DNA of 64,000 nucleotides, from NCBI GenBank assembly GCA_013374015.1, contig BLLL01000001.1, positions 62,001-126,000 on the forward strand, in the 5' to 3' direction. Below the pieces are notes generated by a model that had not been told where the DNA came from, did not search any database, and worked only from the letters and a program-made list of their open reading frames with translations. Shown piece by piece: positions 8,042 through 17,095 of the stretch. Every line of letters begins with the position of its first letter. The first letter of the stretch is position 1. This DNA is from Candidatus Desulfovibrio kirbyi. GTDB lineage: Bacteria > Desulfobacterota > Desulfovibrionia > Desulfovibrionales > Desulfovibrionaceae. A program made the position numbers and the translations under genes.

Positions 8042-8204
8042 CAATACATTCTTGTGCGGGGTAAGCCCGCATGAATGATTCGCTCCATACGTTGACCCTC
8101 GGATCGCATTTTTTCTTCTCTCGTATAAAAACTGGTGGAGGGCTGGACGGGGTACACACAAATTCCGACCAGCTACCACTAAAACTTGTTGCGGGAGGTA
8201 AATT

Positions 8205-8369
8205 ATGTGGCCGGTAATTTTGTTATATGTGTTATTCAAGCTGCTGTTCACCGCCGTAGGCGCGGTAATCATAGGGCTAATTTTTGTGGGTATGCTCGCA
8301 AAGGCCGCATTGGGTAGCAAGCCTGATGCAGCAATCGCCGATAAAAATCCCAAGCTAATAAACCAGTAA
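8205..8369 (+). CDS. Small single-span membrane protein (54 residues)
   Basis: A short frame with a good GGGAGGT site ending five bases before the ATG. It reads MWPVILLYVLFKLLFTAVGA and continues hydrophobic to about residue 34, followed by a polar tail ending NPKLINQ. It is last in the island, about 160 bases after the lipoproteins. The strong ribosome-binding site and a clean membrane segment support a real gene. No family is recognised. Confidence 0.6.
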   Translation: MWPVILLYVLFKLLFTAVGAVIIGLIFVGMLAKAALGSKPDAAIADKNPKLINQ

Positions 8370-8558
8370 GGCTAATAATCTAAACGGTAAAGCTAAGGGC
8401 AAGAAAAAAATCCACTCCAAGGCCATTATAAGCTAATAACCTTTGGCATTCCAATCGTTTTCAGCACATATGGGATTTGAACCGGAGCCGAATAGGGAAC
8501 CAAAATCAGAAAAGGGAACAGCGCATATGCAAGAATTATTCCAAGTTTGCGACGAACA

Positions 8559-8576
8559 GGTAAATTCCAGGGTAAA
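8559..8576 (+). repeat. Candidate integrase arm-type site, right end
   Basis: GGTAAA-TTC-CAGGGTAAA is the partner of 5826-5843, same orientation, differing only in the three central bases. It lies 60 bases inside the right attachment repeat. Confidence 0.55.
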
Positions 8577-8635
8577 TTTTCAAAGTATTTTTTTCTAACC
8601 ATTGATTACAGATAGTTACAAAGCAATTTGGCGTA

Positions 8636-8650
8636 CTCCCCCTCCGCCAA
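8636..8650 (+). repeat. Right attachment repeat of the island
   Basis: CTCCCCCTCCGCCAA is identical to the tRNA-Ser 3' end at 5696-5710. It is the copy expected after site-specific integration. Confidence 0.85.
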
Positions 8651-8763
8651 CTAACAATATCATGATCAGATGATCAGAGGGTGCGCCTGTTCTATGCGCA
8701 TAACGGCTATAGCCCCTTTTTTGCGCGCAAGGGGCAGCGTCCGCCGGAGCACGATTGGCCCCG

Positions 8764-10680
8764 CTACCGTTCAAAATATGTGTACCCACGCAGCCCGTCT
8801 TCAAAAGCCTGCATGATGGCAAAGCGTTCGCTGGGTGAAATACGTCCTTGGCGCACGGCCTGTTCCGCCGTGCCGCGCAGGTTTTCCAGAATCCGCTGCG
8901 GATCGTATTCCACGTATGTCAGAATATCCGCGACAGAATCGCCGCGAATTTCGCGCACATATTCATAGCTGCCATCGTCTGCGGCGCGTATGGAAACGAC
9001 ATTGGTGTCGCCCATCAGGTTGTGCAGATCCCCCAGCGTCTCCTGATAGGCGCCCACCAGAAAGGCGCCGAGATAGTATTCTTCGCCATCGCGCAGGGAG
9101 TGAAGCTCAAGGGTTGGTTTCATTCCCTGCGGGTCGATAAAATGATCAATACGTCCATCAGAATCACACGTTATGTCTGAAATAATGGCCTGACGCGAGG
9201 GGAATTCGTTGAGCCGATGTATGGGCATGATCGGAAAAAGCTGGTCAATAGCCCAGGAGTCCGGAAGGGACTGAAAGACGCTGAAGTTCCCGTAGTAAAT
9301 ATCCGCAAGGCTTATGTCTATGTTTTCCAGATCGCGCGGCACGTTTTTGAGTCTGGTTTTTTCCCGCGCTATGCGGATGATGATTGCCCAGAAAAAGCGT
9401 TCGGCCAGTGTGCGCTGGCGCAGAGTGACTCGGCCTGTAAAAAAGAGCTGGCGCATTTCATCACGATAATAGATGGCATCGTTGTAACATTCCTGCAAAT
9501 TACGCAGAGAAATTGCGGAAAATACTTCACGCAGATTGTGCACAGGATCGGGCGTGTCCATCGGCAAGGCGTCTGGAAGCTGCACTTCCTCCACAGCGCT
9601 CACGTCCAGAATATTAAACAGCAGTACAGAGTAGTAGGCAACTGTGGCGCGTCCGGATTCCGTGATAATGTGCGGATGCGGAACATTCTGCTCATCCAGG
9701 ATGCTCATGATGGCCTCCACAATGTCGGCGCAGTATTCGTCCAGGCTGTAGTTGCACGAGGAAACGTAGTTTGTGTGCGAGCCGTCGTAGTCAACGGCAA
9801 GACCGCCGCCAAGATCCAGATAGCCCATCGGCGCGCCTTCCTGCGCAAGCCCGGCATACAGGCGCGCGCTTTCTATAACGCCCGTGCGTATGCCGCGTAT
9901 GTTTGAAATTTGTGAGCCGAGATGGTAGTGGAGCAGGCGAAAGCAGTCCAGCATGCCGCAGGTTTTCAGTTTATCCACCACATCCACAAGCTGGGCAGGG
10001 GAAAGGCCAAAGGTGGAACGCTCTCCTCCGGAATCTGTCCAGTGCCCGTCTGCCTTGACAGCCAGTTTGATACGCACGCCGATATTGGGACGCACGTTCA
10101 GGAGGGTTGCGCGTTCGAGCAACACGTCCAGTTCGCTCGGCATCTCAAGAACAAAAAAAAGATTATAGCCCAGGCGGTGCGCCTGAAGGCCAAGATCAAT
10201 GAATTCCTCGTCCTTGTAGCCGTTGCAGACAATGCATGCCTGGGTGTCGCGCATGAGCGACACAGCGGCGATCAGCTCCGCCTTTGAGCCGACCTCCATG
10301 CCGTGGTGATACCGTGTGCCGAACTGTGATATTTTTTCAACGACCTGTTGTTGCTGGTTGACTTTTATGGGAAAAACCCCGCGGTATGCGCCCTTGTAGG
10401 AGAGATTTTTGATGGCTTTGCGAAACGATTCGTGGATGCTTGCGATGCGCGCGTCAAGGATATTTTCCACCCGTAACAGTACGGGCATGTCATACCCGCG
10501 TTCGCGCAGACCGGCAATGACTTCCAGAATGGAAATCTGCGGCCCTTTCGGCCCTTGTGGACAGATGACGACTTCACCGGCTTCAGAAATGGTAAAATAC
10601 CCTGCGCCCCAGTTGCGAATGCCGTAAAGTTCTATGGAATCTTCAATACACCACTGCTGTAATGCGTGGTTTTTGACCAT
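8764..10680 (-). CDS. speA: Biosynthetic arginine decarboxylase
   Basis: A 638-residue PLP enzyme of the SpeA family (fold III, alanine-racemase-like barrel) that decarboxylates arginine to agmatine for polyamine synthesis. The PLP lysine lies in YRGVFPIKVNQQQQVVE. Other blocks are GMEVGSKAELIAAV, the glycine-rich DLGGGLAVDYDGS and TESGRATVAYYSV. Length matches the family. Two ATGs are adjacent; the second (10680) is better spaced from AAGGAG. It is divergent from the efflux adaptor, with no speB next to it. Confidence 0.95.
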   Translation of the reverse strand: MVKNHALQQWCIEDSIELYGIRNWGAGYFTISEAGEVVICPQGPKGPQISILEVIAGLRERGYDMPVLLRVENILDARIASIHESFRKAIKNLSYKGAYRGVFPIKVNQQQQVVEKISQFGTRYHHGMEVGSKAELIAAVSLMRDTQACIVCNGYKDEEFIDLGLQAHRLGYNLFFVLEMPSELDVLLERATLLNVRPNIGVRIKLAVKADGHWTDSGGERSTFGLSPAQLVDVVDKLKTCGMLDCFRLLHYHLGSQISNIRGIRTGVIESARLYAGLAQEGAPMGYLDLGGGLAVDYDGSHTNYVSSCNYSLDEYCADIVEAIMSILDEQNVPHPHIITESGRATVAYYSVLLFNILDVSAVEEVQLPDALPMDTPDPVHNLREVFSAISLRNLQECYNDAIYYRDEMRQLFFTGRVTLRQRTLAERFFWAIIIRIAREKTRLKNVPRDLENIDISLADIYYGNFSVFQSLPDSWAIDQLFPIMPIHRLNEFPSRQAIISDITCDSDGRIDHFIDPQGMKPTLELHSLRDGEEYYLGAFLVGAYQETLGDLHNLMGDTNVVSIRAADDGSYEYVREIRGDSVADILTYVEYDPQRILENLRGTAEQAVRQGRISPSERFAIMQAFEDGLRGYTYFER

Positions 10681-10776
10681 CATAATGCTCCTTGTTGGGC
10701 TTGTGTTTGTATGTTATGAATACCGGTAATGTCAATCAATTGCGTTGGCGGAGTGCGATTGTCAGGGGGCGTGAGT

Positions 10777-11859
10777 ATGAAATTTTTTTTGCAGTTCTTT
10801 CTGATTGTCATTCCTTTGCTGACAGGCTGTTCCGGTGATGAGGGCAAGTCTGCCGGCCCGCTCCCCGCGCCTGTGCGTGTTGTGCCTGTCGCGCGAATTG
10901 ACGTGCCGCGTCTTTTGCACATGGTGGGCAATGTGAAAGCTTCAGCCACGGTGGGGGTTAAACCGCGAGTTACAGGTGAAATCCAGGAAGTGCATTTTAC
11001 CGAAGGCCAGTGTGTCAGGGAAGGGGAGCCGCTGATCACTATCGACCCGCGTCCTTTTGAAGCTATCCTGCGTGAAAAGCAGGGATTGCTGGCAAAGTCG
11101 ACTGCCCAGTTGAACAAGGCCGGAGACGACATGCTGCGGTACGGCAAACTTGTCGGTGGCGGGCATGTAAGCCGTGAAGCCTATGACAAGACAGTAATGG
11201 ATGAAGCGGTTTTCAAGGCGACTGTCCAGTCAGACAGGGCATCTGTGGAAAGCGCCGCTCTTGATCTTTCCTACTGCCGTGTCACCGCGCCTATCAGCGG
11301 ACGCGTGGGCGCGCTTTCCGTTGATAAGGGCAATATGGTCACATCAGCGGATGCCTCCCCTGTTGTGACCATTAACTTGCTGACGCCCATCTATGTGCTT
11401 TTTTCTGTGCCTGAAGTGAATCTTCCCGTCATTCTGGAGCGCATGCGCCTGGAGTCTGTTCAGGTGACAGCCACACCCACAGGCGGTCAAAAAGAAACCG
11501 GCGTGCTGACGCTTGCGGACAATACGGTGGACACGCGCACGGGCACAATCCGTCTGCGCGCTACCTTTGAGAATGAAGCCCAACGGCTGTGGCCGGGTCA
11601 GTTTGTCGAAGTGGAACTGCCGCTGGGGATTGCGCGTGACGCTCTGGTTGTGCCGGCGCGCGCCGTGCAGGCCGGACGTGACGAATCGTACGTATATGTT
11701 GTGAATCCGGAAAATCAGGCTGTGTACCGCAAACTCAGGGTAATTTTTGAATATCAGGGCGGCAGTGTGGTGGAAGGAGATATTGCCGAAGGCGACAGCG
11801 TTGTTGTGGACGGGCAGGTGCGGCTTGCGCCCGGCGTGCCGGTTCAGATTTTGCCGTAA
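10777..11859 (+). CDS. RND efflux membrane fusion lipoprotein (AcrA/MdtA type)
   Basis: A 360-residue periplasmic adaptor with lipobox PLLTGC. Family blocks in order are GNVKASATVGVKPRVTGEI, FTEGQCVREGEPLITIDPRPF (lipoyl half), a coiled-coil hairpin (LLAKSTAQLNKAGDDMLRYG to DRASVESAALDLSYC), CRVTAPISGRVGALSVDKGN (second lipoyl half) and a beta-barrel domain (TGTIRLRATFENEAQRLWPG). It should link an inner-membrane RND pump to an outer-membrane channel. No pump gene follows: ilvC converges on it 143 bases later. The ATG at 10777 follows AGGGGG. Confidence 0.92.
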   Translation: MKFFLQFFLIVIPLLTGCSGDEGKSAGPLPAPVRVVPVARIDVPRLLHMVGNVKASATVGVKPRVTGEIQEVHFTEGQCVREGEPLITIDPRPFEAILREKQGLLAKSTAQLNKAGDDMLRYGKLVGGGHVSREAYDKTVMDEAVFKATVQSDRASVESAALDLSYCRVTAPISGRVGALSVDKGNMVTSADASPVVTINLLTPIYVLFSVPEVNLPVILERMRLESVQVTATPTGGQKETGVLTLADNTVDTRTGTIRLRATFENEAQRLWPGQFVEVELPLGIARDALVVPARAVQAGRDESYVYVVNPENQAVYRKLRVIFEYQGGSVVEGDIAEGDSVVVDGQVRLAPGVPVQILP

Positions 11860-12002
11860 TCCGCCGTTCCGTACAAAAAACGGCTACGGCGCACACTGTG
11901 TTCCGTTGCGTGCGGCTTGAGCGTTGTGGCGGCGGGAACGGGATAGCGTGTCACAATGCCACTACCGGATTGTTCACGTTGAGCCGCTTACCCGAAGCAG
12001 CT

Positions 12003-13016
<1,014 letters not shown>

Positions 13017-13028
13017 TCAGAGTACTTG

Positions 13029-13520
13029 TTAATCCGTCTGTTTTTTGGAGCGGCGCATGGCCACAGAACCTGTGCGCGCCAGTTCCTTGATGCCGAAGCG
13101 TTGTAAAAGACTGATGATGGCTTCCAGTTTTTCATAATCGCCAGTGGCCTCAATGATCATTTCGTTGTGGCTGACGTCAATCACCTTGCAGCGGAATATT
13201 TCAACCGTGCGCAAAATTTCGCCGCGCATCGGGCCTTCCGCCTGCACCTTGACAAACATCATTTCACGTTCCACAGCGTGTGTCTCGGTGTAGTCCATTA
13301 CTTTGATCACCGTAACAATTTTGTGTAACTGTTTCATGATCTGTTCAAGAATCACGCTGTCGCCAAATGTTGTGATTGTCATGTGCGACACGCCTTCTTC
13401 AAGCGTGGGGGCCACATTGAGCGAGTGAATGTTGAATCCGCGTCCGCTGAACAGCCCGACCACACGGGAAAGAACGCCGGGTTCATTCTCCACCAGCACG
13501 GAGATCACGTGTCGTTGCAT
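13029..13520 (-). CDS. ilvN: Acetolactate synthase small (regulatory) subunit
   Basis: A 163-residue ACT-domain subunit that gives valine feedback control to IlvB. It starts MQRHVISVLVENEPGVLSRV, an ACT fold, then GLFSGRGFNIHSLNVAPT, with a C-terminal ACT-like half (TVEIFRCKVIDVSHNEMIIE). A TAAGGAA site sits seven bases before the ATG at 13520; another ATG six bases earlier is too close to it. It lies 10 bases after ilvB, so the pair is surely co-translated. Confidence 0.95.
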   Translation of the reverse strand: MQRHVISVLVENEPGVLSRVVGLFSGRGFNIHSLNVAPTLEEGVSHMTITTFGDSVILEQIMKQLHKIVTVIKVMDYTETHAVEREMMFVKVQAEGPMRGEILRTVEIFRCKVIDVSHNEMIIEATGDYEKLEAIISLLQRFGIKELARTGSVAMRRSKKQTD

Positions 13521-13530
13521 AGTCATTTCC

Positions 13531-15225
13531 TTACACCAGCAGCATTTCGTCAAGGGCCGCGCCGCCGGGCACCATAGGATAAACATTTTCTTCGCGTTCC
13601 ACAACAACATCTATAAAAGCTGGAGCAGGCGTGGATAGCGCCTGCTTTAACACGGGCAGCAGGTTTTCACTGCTGTCAATTCTGTAGCCTTCCGCGCCAT
13701 AGGCTTGCGCCAGTTTTACAAAATCAGGCTGGGCTTCCATACTTGTGGCACTGTAATTGTTGTTGTAGAACAACTCCTGCCATTGCCGCACCATGCCCAT
13801 ATAGCGGTTGTTCAGAATGACGACTTTGACAGGCAGGTTGTTGGCCACGGCAGTGCCGAGTTCCTGAATATTCATCTGCAGGGAGGCATCGCCGGCAACC
13901 GCGATGACCGTTTTGTCCGGAAATGCGAGCTGGGCACCGATAGCCGCCGGAAAGCCGTAGCCCATGGTGCCCAGCCCACCGCTTGTGAGTAGCGTGCGCG
14001 GTTTGGTAAACATAAAAAACTGGGCAGTCCACATCTGGTGTTGCCCCACTTCCGTGGTGACAATGGCGTCCCCTCCGGTAAGTTCAAACAGAGTTTCGAT
14101 AACCTGTTGCGGTTTTATACTGTCGTTGCTGTGATGATAGGCAAGAGGTTTGCTTTTTTTCCATTCCCGCACGGTGTTCAACCAGCCCGCGTGGTCTTCA
14201 GCCCAGTTTCTGGAACCAAACTTTGCGGCGCAGATATCCCGTATCCCCTGAAGCGAAAGATTGCAGTCCCCCACCAGCGGAACGTCCACCCCCACATTTT
14301 TACGGATGGAGGTCGGATCGATGTCAATATGGACAATGCAGGCATTGGGCGCAAACGCTGAAATTTTGCCTGTCACGCGGTCATCAAAGCGCGTGCCCGC
14401 GCAGATCAGCAAGTCGGAGCTGGTGATGGCAAGATTGGCGGCATAGGCGCCGTGCATCCCCACCATGCCGAGCCAAAGCGCATCCGTTGCCGGATATGCC
14501 CCAAGTCCCATGAGTGTACAGGTGACAGGAATTTGCAGTGTTTGCGCAAGATCGGCGAGCGACTCCGCCGCGTTGGACATGATCACGCCGCCGCCGGCCA
14601 GAAATACAGGCTTCTGTGCTTTGCCGATTTCCTCCGCAGTGCGCCGCAGCTGATTCAGATTTGGTTTATAGGTCGGATTGTAGCTACGCATGGAGATATG
14701 TTCCGGCCAGACAAATTCGGTTTTTGCCTGTACGATGTCCTTGGGCAGGTCAATAAGCACAGGCCCAGGGCGTCCGGATTTTGCAAGATAAAATGCCTGG
14801 CGGATTGTCAGAGCGAGCTTGCGTATGTCCTTTACCAGATAGTTGTGCTTTGTGCAGGGGCGGGTGATGCCCACTATGTCCACTTCCTGAAAGGCGTCGT
14901 TGCCGATCAGCGCCGTGGGCACTTGGCCTGTCACCGCAACCAGCGGGATGGAATCGCAGTAGGCGGTTGCAATGCCGGTGACTGTGTTTGTCGCTCCCGG
15001 CCCTGACGTGACAAGACAGGCACCTACCTTGCCCGTTGCGCGGGCGTAGCCGTCCGCCGCATGTACCGCTCCCTGTTCATGACGGACAAGTATATGACGC
15101 AATTCAGGATGTCTTGGGATTTCATCATAAATATCAAGGACCGCGCCGCCCGGATAGCCGAACAGCACCTCAACGCCCTCACGCTTGAGGCTTTCAAGAA
15201 GAATTTGCGCGCCCGTATAGTGCAT
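13531..15225 (-). CDS. ilvB: Acetolactate synthase large (catalytic) subunit
   Basis: A 564-residue thiamine-diphosphate enzyme that condenses two pyruvates, or pyruvate and 2-oxobutyrate. The catalytic Glu lies in HILVRHEQGAVHAADGYARA. The TPP/Mg motif is GDASLQMNIQELGTAVANN to NN. FAD-binding and middle-domain blocks (GMHGAYAANLAITSSDLLIC) are present. Full length. It follows DUF465 by 14 bases and precedes ilvN. Confidence 0.97.
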   Translation of the reverse strand: MHYTGAQILLESLKREGVEVLFGYPGGAVLDIYDEIPRHPELRHILVRHEQGAVHAADGYARATGKVGACLVTSGPGATNTVTGIATAYCDSIPLVAVTGQVPTALIGNDAFQEVDIVGITRPCTKHNYLVKDIRKLALTIRQAFYLAKSGRPGPVLIDLPKDIVQAKTEFVWPEHISMRSYNPTYKPNLNQLRRTAEEIGKAQKPVFLAGGGVIMSNAAESLADLAQTLQIPVTCTLMGLGAYPATDALWLGMVGMHGAYAANLAITSSDLLICAGTRFDDRVTGKISAFAPNACIVHIDIDPTSIRKNVGVDVPLVGDCNLSLQGIRDICAAKFGSRNWAEDHAGWLNTVREWKKSKPLAYHHSNDSIKPQQVIETLFELTGGDAIVTTEVGQHQMWTAQFFMFTKPRTLLTSGGLGTMGYGFPAAIGAQLAFPDKTVIAVAGDASLQMNIQELGTAVANNLPVKVVILNNRYMGMVRQWQELFYNNNYSATSMEAQPDFVKLAQAYGAEGYRIDSSENLLPVLKQALSTPAPAFIDVVVEREENVYPMVPGGAALDEMLLV

Positions 15226-15239
15226 ACTGTATTCCCGGT

Positions 15240-15470
15240 TTAGTGTTCCTGTTTTTTCAGGCGATCCAAAATTGTCATCAGTTTTGTTTTGCCTTCCAGT
15301 TTTTGTTTTTTCAGCTGTTTCAGGGTCTGATCTTCAGTTGGTGTCCGAAATGCCTTGCTCTCAATTTTGTCCACCTGCTTGCTGTAAAGCATGTGATCTT
15401 CCCAGAGGGATTTTAGTTCAGGATCTGTGGGCATATATTTTTCCAGCAATGCAATTTCGCGTTGATCCAT
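15240..15470 (-). CDS. DUF465/YdcH-like small coiled-coil protein
   Basis: A 76-residue charged helical protein: MDQREIALLEKYMPTDPELK, then LWEDHMLYSKQVDKIE and TLKQLKKQKLEGKTKLMTIL, the typical DUF465 hairpin. It sits between YggT and ilvB, an arrangement common in Desulfovibrio-like genomes. Biological role is not established for the family. Confidence 0.85.
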   Translation of the reverse strand: MDQREIALLEKYMPTDPELKSLWEDHMLYSKQVDKIESKAFRTPTEDQTLKQLKKQKLEGKTKLMTILDRLKKQEH

Positions 15471-15523
15471 AATAAACCTCCACTATTATTTGTTACAGAA
15501 GGCTGTCGGCGTAAAACAACGAT

Positions 15524-15826
15524 TCATTGTAATGAAACCGCATATTGGGCCAGCGACACAACGACAATGCGGTTGAACAGTTCAATCGCCAGCAGTGCCA
15601 CCACGGGTGAAAGGTCCAGGCCGTTCATGTAGGTAAAGGGCAGCCACTTGCGCACCCTGTAAAAGACAGGCTCGGTCAAAACGCGCAGCGTTCTAACAAT
15701 GGGATTGTAGGGGTCTGGTTTTACCCAAGTAAGCAGTGCCGAAACAATAATGATCCAGAAATAGATATTGAGCAGCGAGGAAAGAACAATGGCCACCGCT
15801 CCCAGAGTATTGGCAAGCACAAACAT
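15524..15826 (-). CDS. YggT family membrane protein
   Basis: A 100-residue protein with two membrane helices, MFVLANTLGAVAIVLSSLLN with IYFWIIIVSALLTW, and LSPVVALLAIELFNRIVVV. Between them is the family signature PDPYNPIVRTLRVLTEPVFY. The ATG at 15826 has GGAG seven bases upstream; the longer frame from 15856 lacks a site. YggT proteins are implicated in osmotic stress or cell-division-linked processes, but the biochemical role is unsettled. Confidence 0.88.
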   Translation of the reverse strand: MFVLANTLGAVAIVLSSLLNIYFWIIIVSALLTWVKPDPYNPIVRTLRVLTEPVFYRVRKWLPFTYMNGLDLSPVVALLAIELFNRIVVVSLAQYAVSLQ

Positions 15827-15843
15827 GCGATCTCCAGAAAACC

Positions 15844-16521
15844 TCAGTGTTGACAACGCGCAGACTGTTGCAGGACTGAAGCCAAGGTTTGCTGTAAACT
15901 GTTAAAATCTGTTGCTGTAATGTCCGCGTGCAAGTCCGTGTTGGCAAAGGAAATAAAGGCGACGCCCGCGCCGCGCGCCGCCGCCATGTCGTATTCCGTG
16001 TCGCCTATAAAGGCCACATCGCGCGGCAGTACGCCCCAGTGCGCGCAAATCCTTTGCACTCCTTCGGGAGATGGTTTGGGTTTGGCGTTACTTGCCGTGA
16101 TCATGGGGTTAAAATAGTTTGGGAGAGCAAAAATGTCCAGAACCGTTTGCATGCCTTTTTCCACGCGGTTTGTGGCGATTGCCATGCGTATGTTATGGGC
16201 GTGCAGGTAGTCAATAAATTCACGAAAGCCGGGCTGAAGACGGAGCAGGGGCGCGATGTCGCGTCTGTAACTTATGACGGCGGTTGTCACATGCTCAATC
16301 TGATCGTGCAGCAATGGGGGCAGTATGTGCTCCAGAGCTTGACGCGCTGTGGTCATAAAGGAATACGTTGCCTGTTTCGCAGTCATCGGTGGCATCTCAA
16401 AGTGCTCGAGGATTTGATTGTAAAAAGCCCTGTTGGCCTCGCGTGAGTCTATCATGACGCCGTCACAGTCAAAAATGATGCCTTTAAGACCGTTGGGAAA
16501 AAGTTCTGTGCGCATAGCCAT
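15844..16521 (-). CDS. HAD-family hydrolase (phosphoglycolate-phosphatase-like)
   Basis: A 225-residue HAD hydrolase. Motif I is KGIIFDCDGVMIDSREANRA (Asp nucleophile), with an alpha cap, then RMAIATNRVEKGMQ (motif II), PKPSPEGVQRIC (motif III Lys) and VAFIGDTEYDMAAARGAG (motif IV). Gph-type enzymes remove phosphate from small molecules such as 2-phosphoglycolate. It heads the leftward run HAD-YggT-DUF465-ilvBNC with a 17-base gap to yggT. The substrate cannot be read from sequence. Confidence 0.88.
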   Translation of the reverse strand: MAMRTELFPNGLKGIIFDCDGVMIDSREANRAFYNQILEHFEMPPMTAKQATYSFMTTARQALEHILPPLLHDQIEHVTTAVISYRRDIAPLLRLQPGFREFIDYLHAHNIRMAIATNRVEKGMQTVLDIFALPNYFNPMITASNAKPKPSPEGVQRICAHWGVLPRDVAFIGDTEYDMAAARGAGVAFISFANTDLHADITATDFNSLQQTLASVLQQSARCQH

Positions 16522-16666
16522 ACTCAGCGGGATATATCGTGTAAACTATAATTTTACCCGATACATGCACGGATGTCCAGAGTGATTTTGGGAAAAATGG
16601 TTGACTATTTTGTCTGTCTGCCGGATTCTGTTTCGAGTTCAGGAATGCTTGCAGGAGAGTAAGCAT

Positions 16667-17095
16667 ATGCAGGTAACCGCGACAAAGATTTTTGAGTTTT
16701 CCTATTCCCACCGTCTGCCATCGTACGATGGCAAGTGCGCCAGTCTTCATGGGCATACAGGAAGAGTGGAGATTACTGTTGGTGAGGTAAAAGGGCCGGG
16801 GTATCCAGGAATTACGGCAGATTTTGCCGAAATCAAAAAGCGGCTTTCTCCCATTATTGATGAGGTTGACCATAAGCACCTTAACGATATTATCAATTCC
16901 GCCCTGTACAGAATCTGGGCGGAAAACAATCTTTCTCCTGTTGTGGATGAGAACGGCAACCGCGTCTATGTCCCCACATCAGAAAATATGATCCGCTGGT
17001 TCAGGATGCGAATCCTGCAGGAATGGCGCGAGGCCGTTGTGGTGCGAATACGGTTTTGGGAATCGCCGTCATCGTACTGTGAATGGGCAGTATAA
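16667..17095 (+). CDS. queD: 6-carboxy-5,6,7,8-tetrahydropterin synthase
   Basis: A 142-residue member of the PTPS/QueD family, second step to preQ0 in queuosine synthesis. Zinc ligands are in FEFSYSHRLPSYDGKCASLHGHTGR (the lone upstream His and the HGH pair) and the Cys nucleophile is in that loop. The catalytic Asp/His region is EVDHKHLND. The ATG at 16667 follows GCAGGAG. Its stop overlaps the queE start (TAATG). Confidence 0.93.
   Translation: MQVTATKIFEFSYSHRLPSYDGKCASLHGHTGRVEITVGEVKGPGYPGITADFAEIKKRLSPIIDEVDHKHLNDIINSALYRIWAENNLSPVVDENGNRVYVPTSENMIRWFRMRILQEWREAVVVRIRFWESPSSYCEWAV

Larger units (their letters stand above)
5696..8650. mobile_element. Small genomic island integrated in tRNA-Ser
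   Basis: About 2.95 kb bounded by a perfect 15-bp direct repeat, CTCCCCCTCCGCCAA, formed by the 3' end of tRNA-Ser and a copy at 8636-8650. Inside are a broken tyrosine-recombinase gene next to the tRNA, an XRE-family regulator, three lipoproteins and a small membrane protein. A second repeat pair (18 bp, 15 identical) lies inside both ends and looks like integrase arm sites. The interior is visibly A+T-richer than the flanks. With no catalytic integrase domain left, the element is probably fixed in place. Confidence 0.85.
8370..8763. other. Right end of island and flank of speA, no gene
   Basis: Non-coding A+T-rich island end with the right arm-type repeat (8559-8576) and the right attachment repeat (8636-8650). 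It is followed by chromosomal sequence downstream of the convergent speA gene. No RNA gene or intact reading frame is evident. Confidence 0.5.

Noticed and set aside
11860-12002. Possible start of a lost RND pump gene after the adaptor
   Set aside because: No pump-like N-terminal sequence can be read in any frame across the gap.
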